From Plasmopara viticola (lineage: Eukaryota > Oomycota > Peronosporomycetes > Peronosporales > Peronosporaceae), in contig MBPM02000001.1 in the NCBI GenBank assembly GCA_001695595.3, forward strand, positions 1,488,001 through 1,552,000: a stretch of 64,000 bases of DNA, in the 5' to 3' direction. Each line of letters starts with the position of its first letter. Within the stretch, counting starts at the first letter, position 1. Below, one piece after another: positions 44,929 through 57,644 of the stretch. The notes under the pieces are model-generated. The model saw only the letters and a list, made by a program, of their open reading frames with translations. It ran no database searches and was not told the origin of the DNA. The translations under genes were made by a program, and so were the position numbers.

Positions 44929-45843
44929 CTAGACGACGCCTAAAAAAGGTTGTGGGGGCATCTCAGGACTCATAAGACTTTTAGAAGCTTGAAAATCGTA
45001 ACACCTCTTAAAACATTTACATAAAATGCTAAGTGTATCGACATCATCTTGGGAAGGTCGATGGTCTAAACTACTCCATGCATTTTGATAATCTTCAAAG
45101 GTCTGATGAAACGATATCCCAACAATTTTAATCATAGCAAACTAATCGTTTTTAGCGGAAGGCTTTTGTCCTTCGTCACCTCAACAAAATAGAATAAAGT
45201 TCGCACCCTATAAAATTCAGAAATTCGTTTTGTATATCTTCGGTGGATGGACATTTGTATCTCTTCCCCTGTCAGCCGACGTCTCGCAAAGTTAGAGAAC
45301 TGCTTCCGTAAAGTCCGGTCTCGAATCTCAGGCTTCGGAGGAAACATTGCTAAAGCCTTAATGGCTTTTGATTTAAAAGTATTCGAGCTTTAACGAGTAA
45401 AATGAACTCTAGTACTAGCTTGTTTTCATAGACACATAATATTGCCGTTATTTTGTCAGGCAAGTTTGAATGCAAGCTCAATTATAGACATATTTCTGAC
45501 CCAAGAATGCGGCGCCTCATGGAACATCTTGCGCAGTATGTTTTCTAACATACGGCTAATCAAGTTCACCACCATCTTTCTACAAACGATCTGCTATTGC
45601 CATCACCAAGCGAAAATGCAATAGTAGGAACAGTATATCCCAAATCATACGAAAAATCACGGAATCCCATCTGACAGCATTGCATTCAAAAACTGGATCT
45701 ATCCAACACTCTTGCCGTTTTCTGCCAGAGATACTGGCTGGACCAAGTAATAAATGCACACCCTTTCTCAGGCAACTTACGAACAATAACATGCCCGTAT
45801 TGCTACAAACTTCTGGCAAGTCCAAAACAAAGTTGTAGCTCAT
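44929..45843 (-). other. Coding-like minus-strand frames, unidentified
   Basis: Three successive minus frames have protein-like composition: 45843-45580 (87 codons, hydrophobic LFLLLHFRLVMAI near the end), 45347-45132 (71 codons, KPEIRDRTLRKQFSNFARRR then GEEIQMSIHRRYTKR) and 45135-44929 (68 codons, ending in a Pro-rich tail). The last two overlap by 4 bp in different frames, as if one frame broke. They might be one decayed gene of about 250 codons. No family recognised. Confidence 0.3.
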
Positions 45844-46155
45844 GGACTTTAACAGTCAATTGGTTCCAGTAAGCTTCGAGATGAGCTGATATGAAAACCG
45901 CGAGCTCGGATATTTGACAGGTCTTAATTTCTAAATTTGTACCCAGTGCTTCTGACTCAAGTCATCTGTTTAAGTGTATCTTTAGGCGAAAAAAACACTG
46001 GTCCGTTTCGCGTTGGCGGCACCAAACCCTAGCTTTTTTAGTCGAGTATATAGGCTCAATATTTTGAATCAGTAACTTTTTGCAAAGCTGCCAATCTATC
46101 ATTTATGATTGTTCTTTCCTCATGCTGAGCTTTCGTGGAGCCTCAACGCTCAATG

Positions 46156-46341
46156 CCATGGCAACCTTCCTTCTCTGTTCAATCTTTGCAACACATCCGG
46201 CGGGTTTGAAGTGCATCCTCCGTATGATCTCGATGCATCGTTCATTGCCATGGCAACCTTCCTTCTCTGTTCAAACTTTGCAACACATCCGGCGAGTTTG
46301 AAGTGCGTCCTCCGTATGATCTCGATGCATCGTTCATTGCC
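46156..46341. repeat. Tandem duplication, 92-bp unit x2
   Basis: 46156-46247 and 46248-46341 are direct copies differing at about four positions. Each starts CCATGGCAACCTTCC and ends CATCGTTCATTG. Frames stay open across both on both strands but 92 is not a multiple of 3. The following minus-strand piece (about 46520-46360) has coding-like composition (GLPFEAEQYAADFLGTMQMH), so the duplication may lie in a decayed minus-strand gene. Confidence 0.85.
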
Positions 46342-48250
46342 AAGAGATTTACCCATACAATTTTTTTGTGTGCACTGTTGTCTGCAGCGATCCCAAGATA
46401 CCTTTAAAAATGGTAATCAACGTCTTCACCAGCGCGAGCTCGTGCATTTGCATCGTTCCCAAAAAATCGGCAGCATATTGCTCAGCTTCGAATGGAAGAC
46501 CCTCAGCGTTGACAATTTTGTTTGTTGAGAAGACCGATCGGTCTATCTACCACTTCAATGGTTACGACTTCAATCCCCTTGTAAAGCACGACGACTTTAC
46601 ACGAGGCGAATACTGTCGTCACGGACTAGCACATTTCTCGATATGTCTCAATAGTCAATAGTGATTTGAAAGACGTACGTTGCTTCTTAATTTAAGATCC
46701 GGAGAAGTTCCGAGGGATTTGCTCCTATACTTTCGTGCTCTTGGCTCAAAACGTTAACAATTAAAGTACAGAATTTTGCTTGGTAAGACTATTAAACCAC
46801 AACGCTTCATAGACTGTAGATTTGTTTGGCAATACGTATACGACAAAGGATATTGATGTTACTGTCAGCTTCTTTATCTCTCACTGCAAGCCCGGCTTTT
46901 ATAAGAAGTGGTCGAATTATGGTAAATTTAAAAAATGTTAGAGCAATATCTGGTTGTTGGTATAAACTCTGTGCACTATGATACCATCCCAGCCAAGGCC
47001 GCTTTATTTGTTACCATTTGAACGGACAAGATCAAATCTATTCCAGGAACCCGAGCGACATGTGCACTGTTATAGCCGACATGAAGTTACCAGACATTGT
47101 CAACTATAATTCAACAGGCACAGACTTTGCGAATGAGTTATGACCATAAGTCTGATGACAATATTCGATGCTTTTGTGGTCTGGATTAGGGCAAATGCCT
47201 TCTAAGTACACTACCTCATTTAATGTCGTTTAAGGAACAGAATTAGCTTCATAGCTAGCTTTACACAGTTAGCTTTGGGAAATTAGTGATAGGGACGATG
47301 AATAGTAACGACTGGAATTCGTGTGAAATTGCTATGTATAACAACAATCAAGGACCCACTTACTTGGTACAAAATCTCGACTCACTTCACTTTGTCATTG
47401 CTATTCAGTCTCATTGAAAAACCCTTATGTGCTTCGATCCGGAGATGTTTGCGGATTATGTTTCGCTACCTGATCTTTGGAGAAGTTAAAGTATCATGCC
47501 TGCCTAAGGAATTTCAGTCTGAGAAGACTTTCAATTTCAAGCTAAGCGCATAGCTGAATACAAGACTCGAGATGGTAAGGCAAAAAGTCGAATATGTGTC
47601 ACGCTTGATCCCTCAAATACTTTGGTTTACCTGCAAGTACATATGCTACTGTCAGCTGACTGCCGATTTCGCCCCAGCAAATCGTAGAGTTTAAATTCTG
47701 GCCACGTTGATGGAAACATCTATCAGCAGTGTGAAGTGCAACACTGCTCGTAGAAAGATGTTCTTGAAAGGATTTTAAACTTCACGAAGTGCTAAAGATT
47801 AGTTCAATAGACTGAACCTTTTAATCTACATGGACAAATAGTATCTACACGTAAGTGAAGTCATGCATCGCCGATACTTCTTTGATTACTGCTAATCGTT
47901 ACACCAAGCGCAGCAAGACACATACTTGATGCGGTAAGACTTGTAAGAGAATACAGGGGTATGACGCAGATGCTTTTTTACCTGTTGGTCTTCAGCAATG
48001 TATGCTCTTGTTTTTTTAAATGTTATTGATTTGTGTCTTGATATCGTTGGTGACTTTATTCATGACGAAATATATGGCCTTCTCGAGTGTAGCGATTGTA
48101 CTCTGAGGTGACCCCTACTTTGAATCACACGTATTAACTGCATGAAATTGATTTTGGCTTAACATGGTGCACAAACAAAGCCGAGCAAATCATGAAAAGC
48201 TGCATTAAAGCTATTTTAAAGATGTATCCTGTTCTATACCCTTTGCTCAA
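46342..48250. other. Mostly gene-free interval
   Basis: Apart from a coding-like minus-strand segment at about 46360-46530 next to the tandem duplication, nothing is recognised. Confidence 0.4.
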
Positions 48251-48780
48251 GAAGTTCACAGCCAATGGAATGGAGAATTATATAATATTCGATTTCGTCA
48301 AAGCCGGCGATTTGATTATTACAAGAAAGAGGCAGCTATTTTTTATCGATGAAAAGATGATTTTGAAAATTATAACTCCATGATTGCTGAGATGATAGAA
48401 TTGGTAGACAACAGCGCTTTCGGCCAATCCGGCATGGGCATGAGCAGTTATGAAGCGGATCAAGTACAAGTCAAAAAAGCACATCGATCCAGAACAAAAC
48501 CAAACACTTCGCATCTCACGGGCTTAAAGGTACTAAATGATGCGTATCAAAGCATTATGAAGAAATGTGAGCCTTCTAACAGAAGCCGAATCCGTTTGTC
48601 TTTTGACTCAGCTCACCCAATTGCGCACGCTGCAGTTCCATTATGACTGCAACGACTTGTACTTCGTTTGTTTGAACTTTCAATACCATGACCTTCTTGT
48701 ACCACATTTCACTGTAAAAAGATATTTTAGAACAAACCGATCTTGCGTTCCGGCGAACTCTAAGCGCCACAAGTATGATT
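48251..48780 (+). other. Coding-like plus-strand debris, unidentified
   Basis: The frame 48380-48646 (88 codons: MIAEMIELVDNSAFGQSGMG, then KPNTSHLTGLKVLNDAYQSI) is followed in another frame by CLLTQLTQLRTLQFHYDCND, which resembles one leucine-rich repeat. It could be one decayed gene with a frameshift near 48570. No family assignment. Confidence 0.3.
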
Positions 48781-48789
48781 GCTAACTAA

Positions 48790-50950
48790 GTGACTAGTCG
48801 CTAACTTTGACCATCAAACACCTTGTTCGTTCAAGACTGAGTTGTTTGGTGTTTCAATATATATCAATCTTAGAAGAACTATAGCTTCTGCCCACTGGTA
48901 AGTCCTTCATGATCAGGATCAACACAAAGGGTGTGCAGTATGGACGGGGTTTGAATGGTAATATACAAAATCTTAATTGCTTTTGAACTGTTGTCTGTAA
49001 TTAAATTGCACGACAAGGTATAAACTAATACGAAATCAACCATTTTTCACAGCTAGACTTCAATGACCCTGAACTCCTATTGCGACAAGCGCTTTGTTCT
49101 GGATGATGTAAGCACGACCGTAGCTTAGGGTATCTATGCATCATCAGTGGTATATTTTGTCGCTGGTATGATGGTATTTACACCCACAAACGATTGAAAA
49201 GGTCAAAGATTATAAAAAAAATATTATTTTAACTAATGGGAAAGAGAAACGATTCAAATGAGCTTAAGTTATGTTTACTTTTGTTTAATTGTCTAAAGAA
49301 AAGAACATTTGATATGGAAACTACGAAGTTTAGAAATGTTGTATGCGGTACGGACGAACCAATTTTGAATCATTTAAAAAATTGTCAAACACATCACAAT
49401 CCGCAAAAACCAATTTACAAAAATGGTATTTAAGAAGCAAAAAAAAATTGACGCAACGATGAACGAGAGTGATACTCAAGATATTGGAATGATCATAGAC
49501 TGCAAAAAAATGCAATCTAGAAACCATAGGTTCTTCGTTTGATAGATTGATAATGAGCTCAAGTCTAAAATGACTTGGAAAGATCTCCACATAATAAAAA
49601 AAACCGTCGAGTGACCCTAGAAAATGAGTGCTTGAAAACTGAGAAAATAACGACTTCATTCAAGCTAATATTTATATGTCCTCTTTGCTTTGAATCATTA
49701 TATTCAGTAAATTATTTTATATATCAGTCATTCCATAGATGTAAGGTTTCGTAATGTAATTAATTACAAAGCAAGTAATAGATCATTTTACTTCGACGGA
49801 ATATTCGATCCATTTAAGAAGTGAGCAAGCTCAAAAATTAACTCAAATTTTAAATCAGAAGCGTTTAATTGTTCAAATGTAGCTTGCTAGGTTCATCAAA
49901 AACAATGTTTGAAATCCTTATAAACTGTGTTAAAATTGCTACCTATGAGCGGAATCAAGTGTGTCATTAGTCCCAGTACCCGCTCCATGACTTAGTCACG
50001 CTGAGCGACAGGTAGAAAACAATTTTTGATGCTCTTAACTTATATCTACAACTTACATGATGTTTCTTAACTTACATGATGTTTCTTAAGCTCGGTAGCG
50101 AGAGCAAAAACGGTAGGAGCTACTCGAATGGTCGCAAGGACGCGCATGACAAGCATAAGCTAAACGAAGAATACCAAGGGGGCGTTTGTGTAGAAAATAA
50201 TAAATACCGTCTTTTTAGGAAATCAAAATTCGCTTCATACTAACTATTTGGGATAGAAAATGATCAATGAAAGCTTTTAAACAAAGCTTAATCTACAAGC
50301 AAATTAAATTGATGATGACGCTAAAGCATGAATGAACGATGCTTTTGTAGCCGTGGGAGAGTTCTTGATCAATATGTTGAAGCCCGGCTACTACTGAGGT
50401 CGATATTCGCTCTCAATTGATCACTGTTGAAACTAAAGGCAGGGTTTACATTGCAGATCCTGAAACAAATAAAAAATATAGCTGGCGCATACCAAGGATC
50501 TAGTAGTTGTACATATAAGGTTTTACGAGCTGTAAACTGCAAGCTGTTCTCAGGCTGCTCTAAATGAAAAGTCTAATTCGCAATAGTGGTAAGAAGGATA
50601 ATCGATATGACATTAGTAGTAAAGCTTTTAAAGAGTGATCAGAACTTTAGGAAAAGTAAGTCTTACCATTAAAGATTAGCTTCGAGACATTAAGTACAAT
50701 GACAAAAAGAACTTTATCAATGAAGTGAGCGATATGAGCCTCGAAAACTTACTTTATTATGATTTTTAATGAAACAGCAACAGGAGAGGAAGGCGTTGAG
50801 AATCATCAACTCGCACGGGAATGACAAGAAGAAGAACCAAAAGGCTTCCTAATATAGATGGTAGCAAAAGCATCGAGAAGCAATGACGATAGAGTGACTT
50901 AATCCCGAATTTATTTAAGAATATTGACATGCTGGACCAAAATGACATTA
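48790..50950. other. Gene-free AT-rich interval with short duplication
   Basis: A perfect 19-bp direct repeat (CTTACATGATGTTTCTTAA) lies at 50052-50070 and 50071-50089. Lys-rich short frames occur (49236-49433, 65 codons). No gene recognised. Confidence 0.4.
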
Positions 50951-52230
50951 AGCTAGAAACTACCCATTCTGGCAGTCAAACAAAAAATGCGCGTTAAGAT
51001 CGAAAATGAATCGGTCGAGGCGTTTGGGCAAGCAATACAATCTTTTTATAAAGCGTCAAGTGTAAAGGCAGAATGGGTTGCAGCTTTTCAAGAGTTTGTA
51101 AGACTGGTGCAAAGCAATGGATTGGAAAAAATCCGAAACTGATCCAGCGGACGTCGACAATGATATATACCTAGAGGCAGAGGCACGTCTTGGTCCGAAG
51201 TCTAGGGAGGATAAAGGTATGGGTACAAATTATCTGTCTTATTAATGATTCGAAGGATTTTTGGGTAGAGTACTTCTAGAAGCTCTTTGAGGATATCCTA
51301 AAGTTATCTTCCCATGCATATCAAGTTGTGAATAAGCAATTTACTTCACGCTCTTGGGCCAGTTCTCCAAGTGCGGACCACATTATTAGCATCAAAACAA
51401 GGACGATAGAGTCTTTGTTTAGTTATGGTTATGAGAAAATTGTGAATGGACACTATTTTTCCTAAAAGACACTAATTAAATAAGTCAAGCGAAGTTTAGA
51501 GTTTACCAAAGACGAGCCAAAAGTCATATACAACGTGGACAAAATCTAAAAGCAAACAAGATGTAATGACCAGTAATGTAATGAGTGTCAAGAAACAACG
51601 TTTAACGCTTCGAGCGATACATTTAAAATTTAAGACTACGGAAGCGTTAGACGAGCTATATTAGTCAAGCAAAAGTATAAGGAGGTTTGAAAGCAAATTG
51701 ATAGCATTTTGGAGGAGCTTGTTTAAGCTTCCAAGATAGCCAGAGGTTTGTCCTTAACGTGCTAAATTATCGCTGCACGCAAAATAATCTAATCCTAAAT
51801 GGCGTTAGCCGTCGTAACGGCTACTATAACCGTTTACAATACAAAAAGTATTATGATGTGAATTAGTAGCTTAGAAGAAGAAGTTGAGTGTGGACATTAC
51901 GCCAGTAACTTTCTCAGATCGCATTGCCGGTCTAAAAGGCCACGTTGTGAGGCTACCTCACCCAAAGAATTCGCCCGCCACGGTAAAATCGATAAGGCGA
52001 ACGATACTTTAAGCTAACGGACACCAGTACAATTATACCACCAGTTTGGAGAAACGTTGATCAAAATTTAGATGTTATTAATTTACCACTTGCCATTGTA
52101 CAGCACAATCGTCAGAATGTGGCCCACGGCACGGATCCACAACCATATCCCAATGAGCGTGGTATACGACGTCGAGGCGATCGTTTTCGTGCTGTGCTAA
52201 TTGTTCTACATAACAATGTAGCTTCTATCC
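50951..52230 (+). other. Long degraded reading frame, unidentified
   Basis: 51000-51140 reads NESVEAFGQAIQSFYKASSV and AFQEFVRLVQSNGLEKIRN. After a frame change, 51241 to about 52200 stays in a single frame interrupted by about 13 stops, mostly TAA/TAG. Pieces such as VVNKQFTSRSWASSPSADHI and EEVECGHYASNFLRSHCRSK look protein-like and include a Cys/His cluster. The stop frequency is only mildly below chance for such AT-rich DNA, so this is tentative. Confidence 0.25.
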
Positions 52231-55200
52231 ATGTCGAACAACTTTTTTGTCGAATGAAGATCATCAAGGACGGATCCACATGAATTACAAAAAGTGTCTG
52301 TATATTATTATTTGCATATCTTCATATAAATATCGCTGCTTGAAGGTGGTCTGAACATTCTGTCAGAAAGATATCTTGTCTTTTACTTCGCTAGCATCAT
52401 TCTCAGCTTTTGATTGTTGTTGCTCATATACAGAAACAAAACAAAAAGACATTCTAATGCAATTTATCACTTGTTGAGATATTACCCATCTGGCAAGGCC
52501 AATTAGCAGGCAATTTGCTACGCCATAACTTTCTAATAGATGATTATAAGCAAAAATGTTTTTTTTACATAAGCAGTGCCATGATGGTCATTGTCTCCAA
52601 TTTGCACGTCTTCTTCAAATCTCGTCGTGCGCATTTTTATTTGACATCAGCAGACAAGTGGGCAAAACGCGATTATCCTTTCGCTTTAATGTGTGCTCTA
52701 CTCCCCCCCAGTTCAAGTTGCATCAAGAAGGCATTGACGGATACGAATCCTTTGAGCTGAAGCTGCGGCGTTGGCGGATGTGACGATGACACGTAAATAT
52801 GAGCAACATGCGTGAGCAAACGCCAGAAATGTGTCATCACATCTCCAGGGTCTTGAGTCGCTAATTTTTTAATTGGTGACATAAGACAAGTGTGAAAATG
52901 CAAAATGGTCTCGATTTATATTTGTGCGAGTTAAGTGTTCTTAAAAGTGTCATAGTGCAAAAGGTCTGTTCAGATAATTTAATTAAAATAATAAGGAATT
53001 GAGTACCGTATGAGCCAATGGCAGCAGCGAGAAACTTTTCTGTCAATTAAATTAGAAAAGAGTTTGCTATAAAGATCATAAACTTCTTTGATTTTGCAAA
53101 TCTGTTGGACCAGTGCACCCTTGACCATGAGCCTAGCCACTTTATTTCCTACGCAGATATTCCATTTGATGTAATTTTAGCATAGCAACGTACTCCAATT
53201 TTGTGACGTCAGCAATGTAGGAGTTGTCGTATGCTATGGCTGACATACGTTGTATCGTGCCCTGTAAAATGAAGAATTTGCTTTGAATTGCGATAAGACC
53301 ACATAACACCTTTGAAAAGGATGTGTACTCAAATAAAGCTTTGCTAGTTTTAAAATACCAGTATGCAATAAAAAGCAAGTCGTTAACAGACTCAAGACTA
53401 TCAAGAGATGGAAGCAACAATTAGATCCGTCATCTTTTTTATCTAGCATAACTGTTGCCTTCTCTAATGAGCATTAAAAGAAGACCAATTTCGAATTCTA
53501 TCCGAAAACACCATTTGTGCCCTGGCGTAGCGTTCATTTGCTCTGACCACGGAAGCTTTCTTGGGTAGCTGAAATGAGCTTTCAAAATGCAATTGGTCAT
53601 CTCGAGAGCTGCTGTGGGAGAATATATTGTCCAACATGTCTAGGTTAAAGCCCGTAGCGATCGGAATAAGTATATGATTAGACGTTTGAACGCCGGCGAG
53701 CGTTTAGAAAAGCTTGTGGCGAGCATAATGAGCAAAGCTTAAAGATGCTTGAAGTGCAATGACATTACTCAGTAGAATTAATTAGATTAGAAGTACAAAC
53801 TCCTTTTAATTGAGTTTACTTCCTTGACGGCTACCGCATCAGTCGAAAGCAATTTTTTGTACGCCGTCTTTTTTTTCATCAAATTCGCCTAATACCTATG
53901 CTAATTTTCCTATCATATGGCCTTCGAGTGGAGCTGCGGCTGCCACTACTTTGCTCACAAGTCTAATGGTATGTGGCGTGTTCGCTGTTGGTAACGGTAC
54001 GACCAATTACTTCATGAATACTTGGAGCTACATGCTTAAGATTAAGACTAATCTTGACAAACTTCAATCTGCACTAAAGTATCGTGATCTGCCGACTAAT
54101 CCTCTCTTCTGTTTTTTTTTGCATTGAGGAAGCAGCTTTTGCTGTTGTAGATGTGTAAGAACTATATGATTAATCGAATGTAACTCCGTCATGTAGCGAC
54201 ACTCTCCTTCGTAATGACTGTGTTATGTACTATGTCGCCTGCCATACCGCAACTTGAGATGCTGCTGTCATTTGTTTTAGCCCACTATTGATGGTACACA
54301 TATGCATTATGTCAACGCTGGTTTTTATGTTCTCTTTGCTGATTTTAAAACGACAGACTATTTTCGTTGAACCTGTATGCAGCTAGGCCGTGATTTCAAC
54401 AGCGTGCTAGTTTTAAGAACAAAGCGACTTAGCTGAAAGATACTTTTGTTACAATCCATGCATTAAAGCTGCGAATCAACGAATCAGGTTGAAGGCTCCA
54501 AGGAGCGTTATCAATTGAACTTTGGAGCTATTGAACATAGTAGCTAAATTATCAGCGTGTTCTGCAAATCGAGGTACGACGACGTACTAAGCATTATTTA
54601 CAGAAGCCAACTTTACTAGACACTAAGTTTGACCCTGGTGACAATATGCCGCCCGCGACCTGTTGAAGGAAATACCCACAATTTGGCGATATGAAACAGC
54701 AATGATTTTGACTGTCTTTGCTGATATATGCACTAGGTGCTACACCCCCACAATTTCAGTACTTGCCCGTCCAATTCTCGGGTCTCGGCTACATAATCGC
54801 AACTCTGCAGTTAATGTGTTCGACTTACGCCTTTCAATCCAGCAAGAAAACTATTATGAGGTGCATATATTTGCTACATTTCGGTGATGGCATTGTTGGC
54901 GTAAAGTCAAGAAACGATGGGCGAGGCTCTCTCACTTCTTGGGCACGTAAGACGTTGGGCTGTGCCTGTACGACACATAGTTTACTTGAGTGACACGATT
55001 GGCTTAAGGTTAAGAAACAGACGTTGTGCATCAAAGACTTCCGAGCTTTCTCGTAATTTGCCTCGAGTGAGCCGTTAGTGTGCTCATTTTCTTTCGAACA
55101 TATCAAGCGTATACGCCAAGCTGCTCTACTATTGCCTTTACCAGTCTTAGGTGCAATCAAAACAATTGTTACTGCGTCGCCAGGTAGATTTTATGAATTT

Positions 55201-55430
55201 ATCAAGGTAAATATCTTCTCACTAGTTCTTTACTTATATGCCATCTCAAGGTTCGAATGCCTTTTTTTGGTAAGTCTATCCCATCAGCCAATTTGATGAT
55301 CAGGCGTCTCACGATACTGAGTCATTTCGACTCATAATGTCAAAATGGCTTACGCATTATAGGGATAGTATTAGTAAGCCGCTCGGTTCACTAAGTCAAT
55401 AGCTTGATTGTTTCAGCCTTAACGAAGCGC
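52231..55430. other. Gene-poor interval
   Basis: A 75-codon plus frame at 52556-52783 (HCLQFARLLQISSCAFLFDI, ending ELKLRRWRM) has coding-like composition and no known relative. Frames near 54663-54993 are similar in quality. Nothing else is seen in about 3 kb. Confidence 0.35.
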
Positions 55431-56118
55431 CAGGGCTTACCGCATAAAAGCGCACGTGAAGCTCGCCTTGCATCTGCGCAAAAAGCTGCTTTTAATCTCC
55501 AGTGGTCTGGGGCCTACAGTTTTAATTGATGATCCGTCTGGTGCCAGTCTCGTTGCGCTTCTCGTGTTTGATGTACACAAGTCTACATATCCGCGGTATG
55601 TAGAAGGACCATGTGGCGATCCCATTGGTTAAAGATTTATTTTTTAGCCGAATTGTAAACGCTGTTGTCGGATAAAAGACAGCCAACATCAAAGCCCGCT
55701 GCGATCTGAACATCATGGCAACGCTTAGAGCGAATTCAATACTTCCAGTGACACCTATAATCAGCCGTCTAGCAGAACCTGCTACTTGAACTACTCGAAC
55801 GGCTGGACACGTGAACGCGCAGAGCGAATTTGGTTTTGTTGAACTTGTACTGGTTTTTCTAGTGCTCGTATAGCCAAATGTACTGATCAATGCGTACCCT
55901 ACACCACAGTCAATATTGCAGTTTGATAGTTTGCGATCCCCGGCTGAGCTGATAGGCGGCTTCCCACCTATCAGCTCATTTTCAATTTGATAGGTCATGC
56001 TTAAGTAGCTCAAGCAAATCAAGTAACTCACGATGTCCTCACGACAGATCTTCGCACCAACGCGATTTGATTCTCCCGTTCTCAGCTTGAAGCTAGATTT
56101 TTCTGCGGACTCTACCAT
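55430..56118. other. Overlapping coding-like frames, unidentified
   Basis: The minus strand is open for 198 codons (55522-56118), the longest unassigned frame in the desert, with Ser/Thr-rich middle (GYTSTRKTSTSSTKPNS) and no family signal. The plus strand in the same interval has pieces that read as well or better, for example LIDDPSGASLVALLVFDVHK then YPRYVEGPCGDPIG (about 55520-55632). I cannot decide which strand was coding, and call neither a gene. Confidence 0.3.
55945..55978. repeat. 12-bp perfect hairpin
   Basis: TGAGCTGATAGG at 55945-55956 pairs exactly with CCTATCAGCTCA at 55967-55978 across a 10-nt loop. It might act as a transcription or RNA structural element, or be a chance palindrome. 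Confidence 0.6.
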
Positions 56119-56470
56119 TTTCGGCTATTCTTGAATTCGAAAAGGTAGGCATGAATTCTAAAGGGAGGCTGAACAATAGTGACAAGGAGAACGATGTTGA
56201 TGCTGCGATCAGGAAACCTTATCATTGATGATGAGGCAATGGTAAAGACGTCACAGTGAGAGAGGGTGAACACCAACGCTGGGACTGATGACGACCGCGC
56301 AAGCTCCAACGTACTTTTCAATGTTCGCTTGAGCGACGACTCCAGTTCGGGGTCGACGAGTCTAGTGTCAGCGAGGACGACGCTAGTAGTGGAGATGACA
56401 GTAGAGGACGAACGCGAGGAGAAAGAAGAAGCAGAGCAAACAGCGAGGACAACTTTAGCCTATAGAGACT
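56119..56470. other. GC-richer interval upstream of gypsy fragment
   Basis: Contains Glu/Ser/Asp-rich open frames (for example 56266-56538) of low complexity. It may be part of the gypsy element or of a different decayed gene. Not assignable. Confidence 0.3.
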
Positions 56471-57286
56471 TTAACCTCTCCTTCACTGGTCACGGCCAGC
56501 CAACATCGACGACGGACAACGGGACCCTGATTAACTGATCGGATTTATTGGAAATTACCTCCGAGGTATCGTCAATCCAGCACAGAATGAACGGGATGAC
56601 TTTTTGCTTTTGGCTGAGATAGCCTGTAATCGACGCGTACACTGTACAATTGAATCGAAGCAGATCAATATGTTCCTCATATGTCGGATGATGTGGCATC
56701 AGATCCACAATTTCATCGTTAAAAAAACAGCACAAGAGATTCTACTACGTCTAAAAAACGATACTCAAAGGTCGCGCACGACCGGATGAGCGAAGCACAA
56801 AACCGCATGAAGTACTTTTGTGACAAGAATAGACTTGTCCAAGACTTCCAAGTTGGCGATATGGTGCCTTTGGACGGCAAGAATTGAAATGTCCGTCACA
56901 AGGGTACTGTTCAATCGATAAACTCGCGACAAGGTATATTGGCCCAGTCCCAATCGTGAAAAGAGTTTTGCGAGATTCCTATAAGGTGAAATTATCGAAG
57001 GAATTAAAGCTGCGCCCAGTGTTTCACACTTCAATGTTGAAGCCGTATCGCAAAGACCTCATGCGTCGGCAAAATATTAATGAGATCATGTCGGTCGATG
57101 GCTGAAGCCGTAATTCAATATCGTAAGTACAAGAAAAACTTACGGTATAAAGTTTAGTGGTTTGATAAACAAGAAAGAAAACCACTTGAGAGCCCGTGAA
57201 CATTTAAAGCAGATTTCCAGACCCTTCAACCCTAGTAGGAATCCAAAAAGATGAGTCTTATCTTTAAAGTACGAAGAAGGGGGTCA
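56471..57286 (+). mobile_element. Ty3/gypsy integrase and chromodomain fragment
   Basis: Successive plus frames match the end of a gypsy polyprotein: LIGFIGNYLRGIVNPAQNER then LLAEIACNRRVH (integrase C-terminal part of the core, about 56535-56645), QNRMKYFCDKNRLVQDFQVGD (about 56800-56865), LATRYIGPVPIVKRVLRDSY and LRPVFHTSMLKPYRKD (56914-57060). A chromodomain-like VxWFDKQERKPLES follows at about 57145-57195. At least three frameshifts are needed. The 5' part (gag, protease, RT) is missing. A polypurine tract GAAGAAGGGGG lies at 57273-57283, just before the LTR. Confidence 0.85.
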
Positions 57287-57642
57287 TGTGACGTTACTGG
57301 CCTCACCAGCAGTTTTGCCGATAACAGCTTTTACTCAAACTTTTAAAATAACACCAAAATACATATGCATTAGTACAGGCAATGATACAACTTCCGACTA
57401 AAAGAGATGTCTCTCAATCACTAAGGTGCGAAAAAAGCCAATTGGAATAAAAAAGAATGATATATTTGAGGTAGATGGTTGAACAGGCAGTAGCAAGGAA
57501 ATAAGTCGTTGGAGCTCATCATCACTATTATCACATCTCAATTTCATTCAAGCAACACACACTCCTCCTCCTATCTTACGACTTCACCTCGCCCGCGCCT
57601 CAGCCTCGTCCAACGGCCGACTTCTTCCATGACTGTGTTACA
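57287..57642 (+). repeat. Putative 3' LTR of gypsy element
   Basis: Starts TGTGACGTTACTGG right after the polypurine tract and would end ...CTGTGTTACA, giving TGT..ACA ends and 356 bp. The 5' LTR is absent, so the boundaries rest on the tract, the terminal dinucleotides and the abrupt start of P4-ATPase homology at about 57645. Confidence 0.55.
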
Positions 57643-57644
57643 CA

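Noticed and set aside
51241..52200. Alternative genetic code (TAA/TAG as Gln) as an established property
   Set aside because: Intact nuclear genes in the window use standard stops, and the stop density in this stretch is close to chance. Kept only as a low-interest observation.
55190..55268. GGTTCGAATGCC followed by a T-run, considered as a tRNA B box with terminator
   Set aside because: The upstream 60-70 bases do not fold into a cloverleaf and no A box or acceptor stem pairs.
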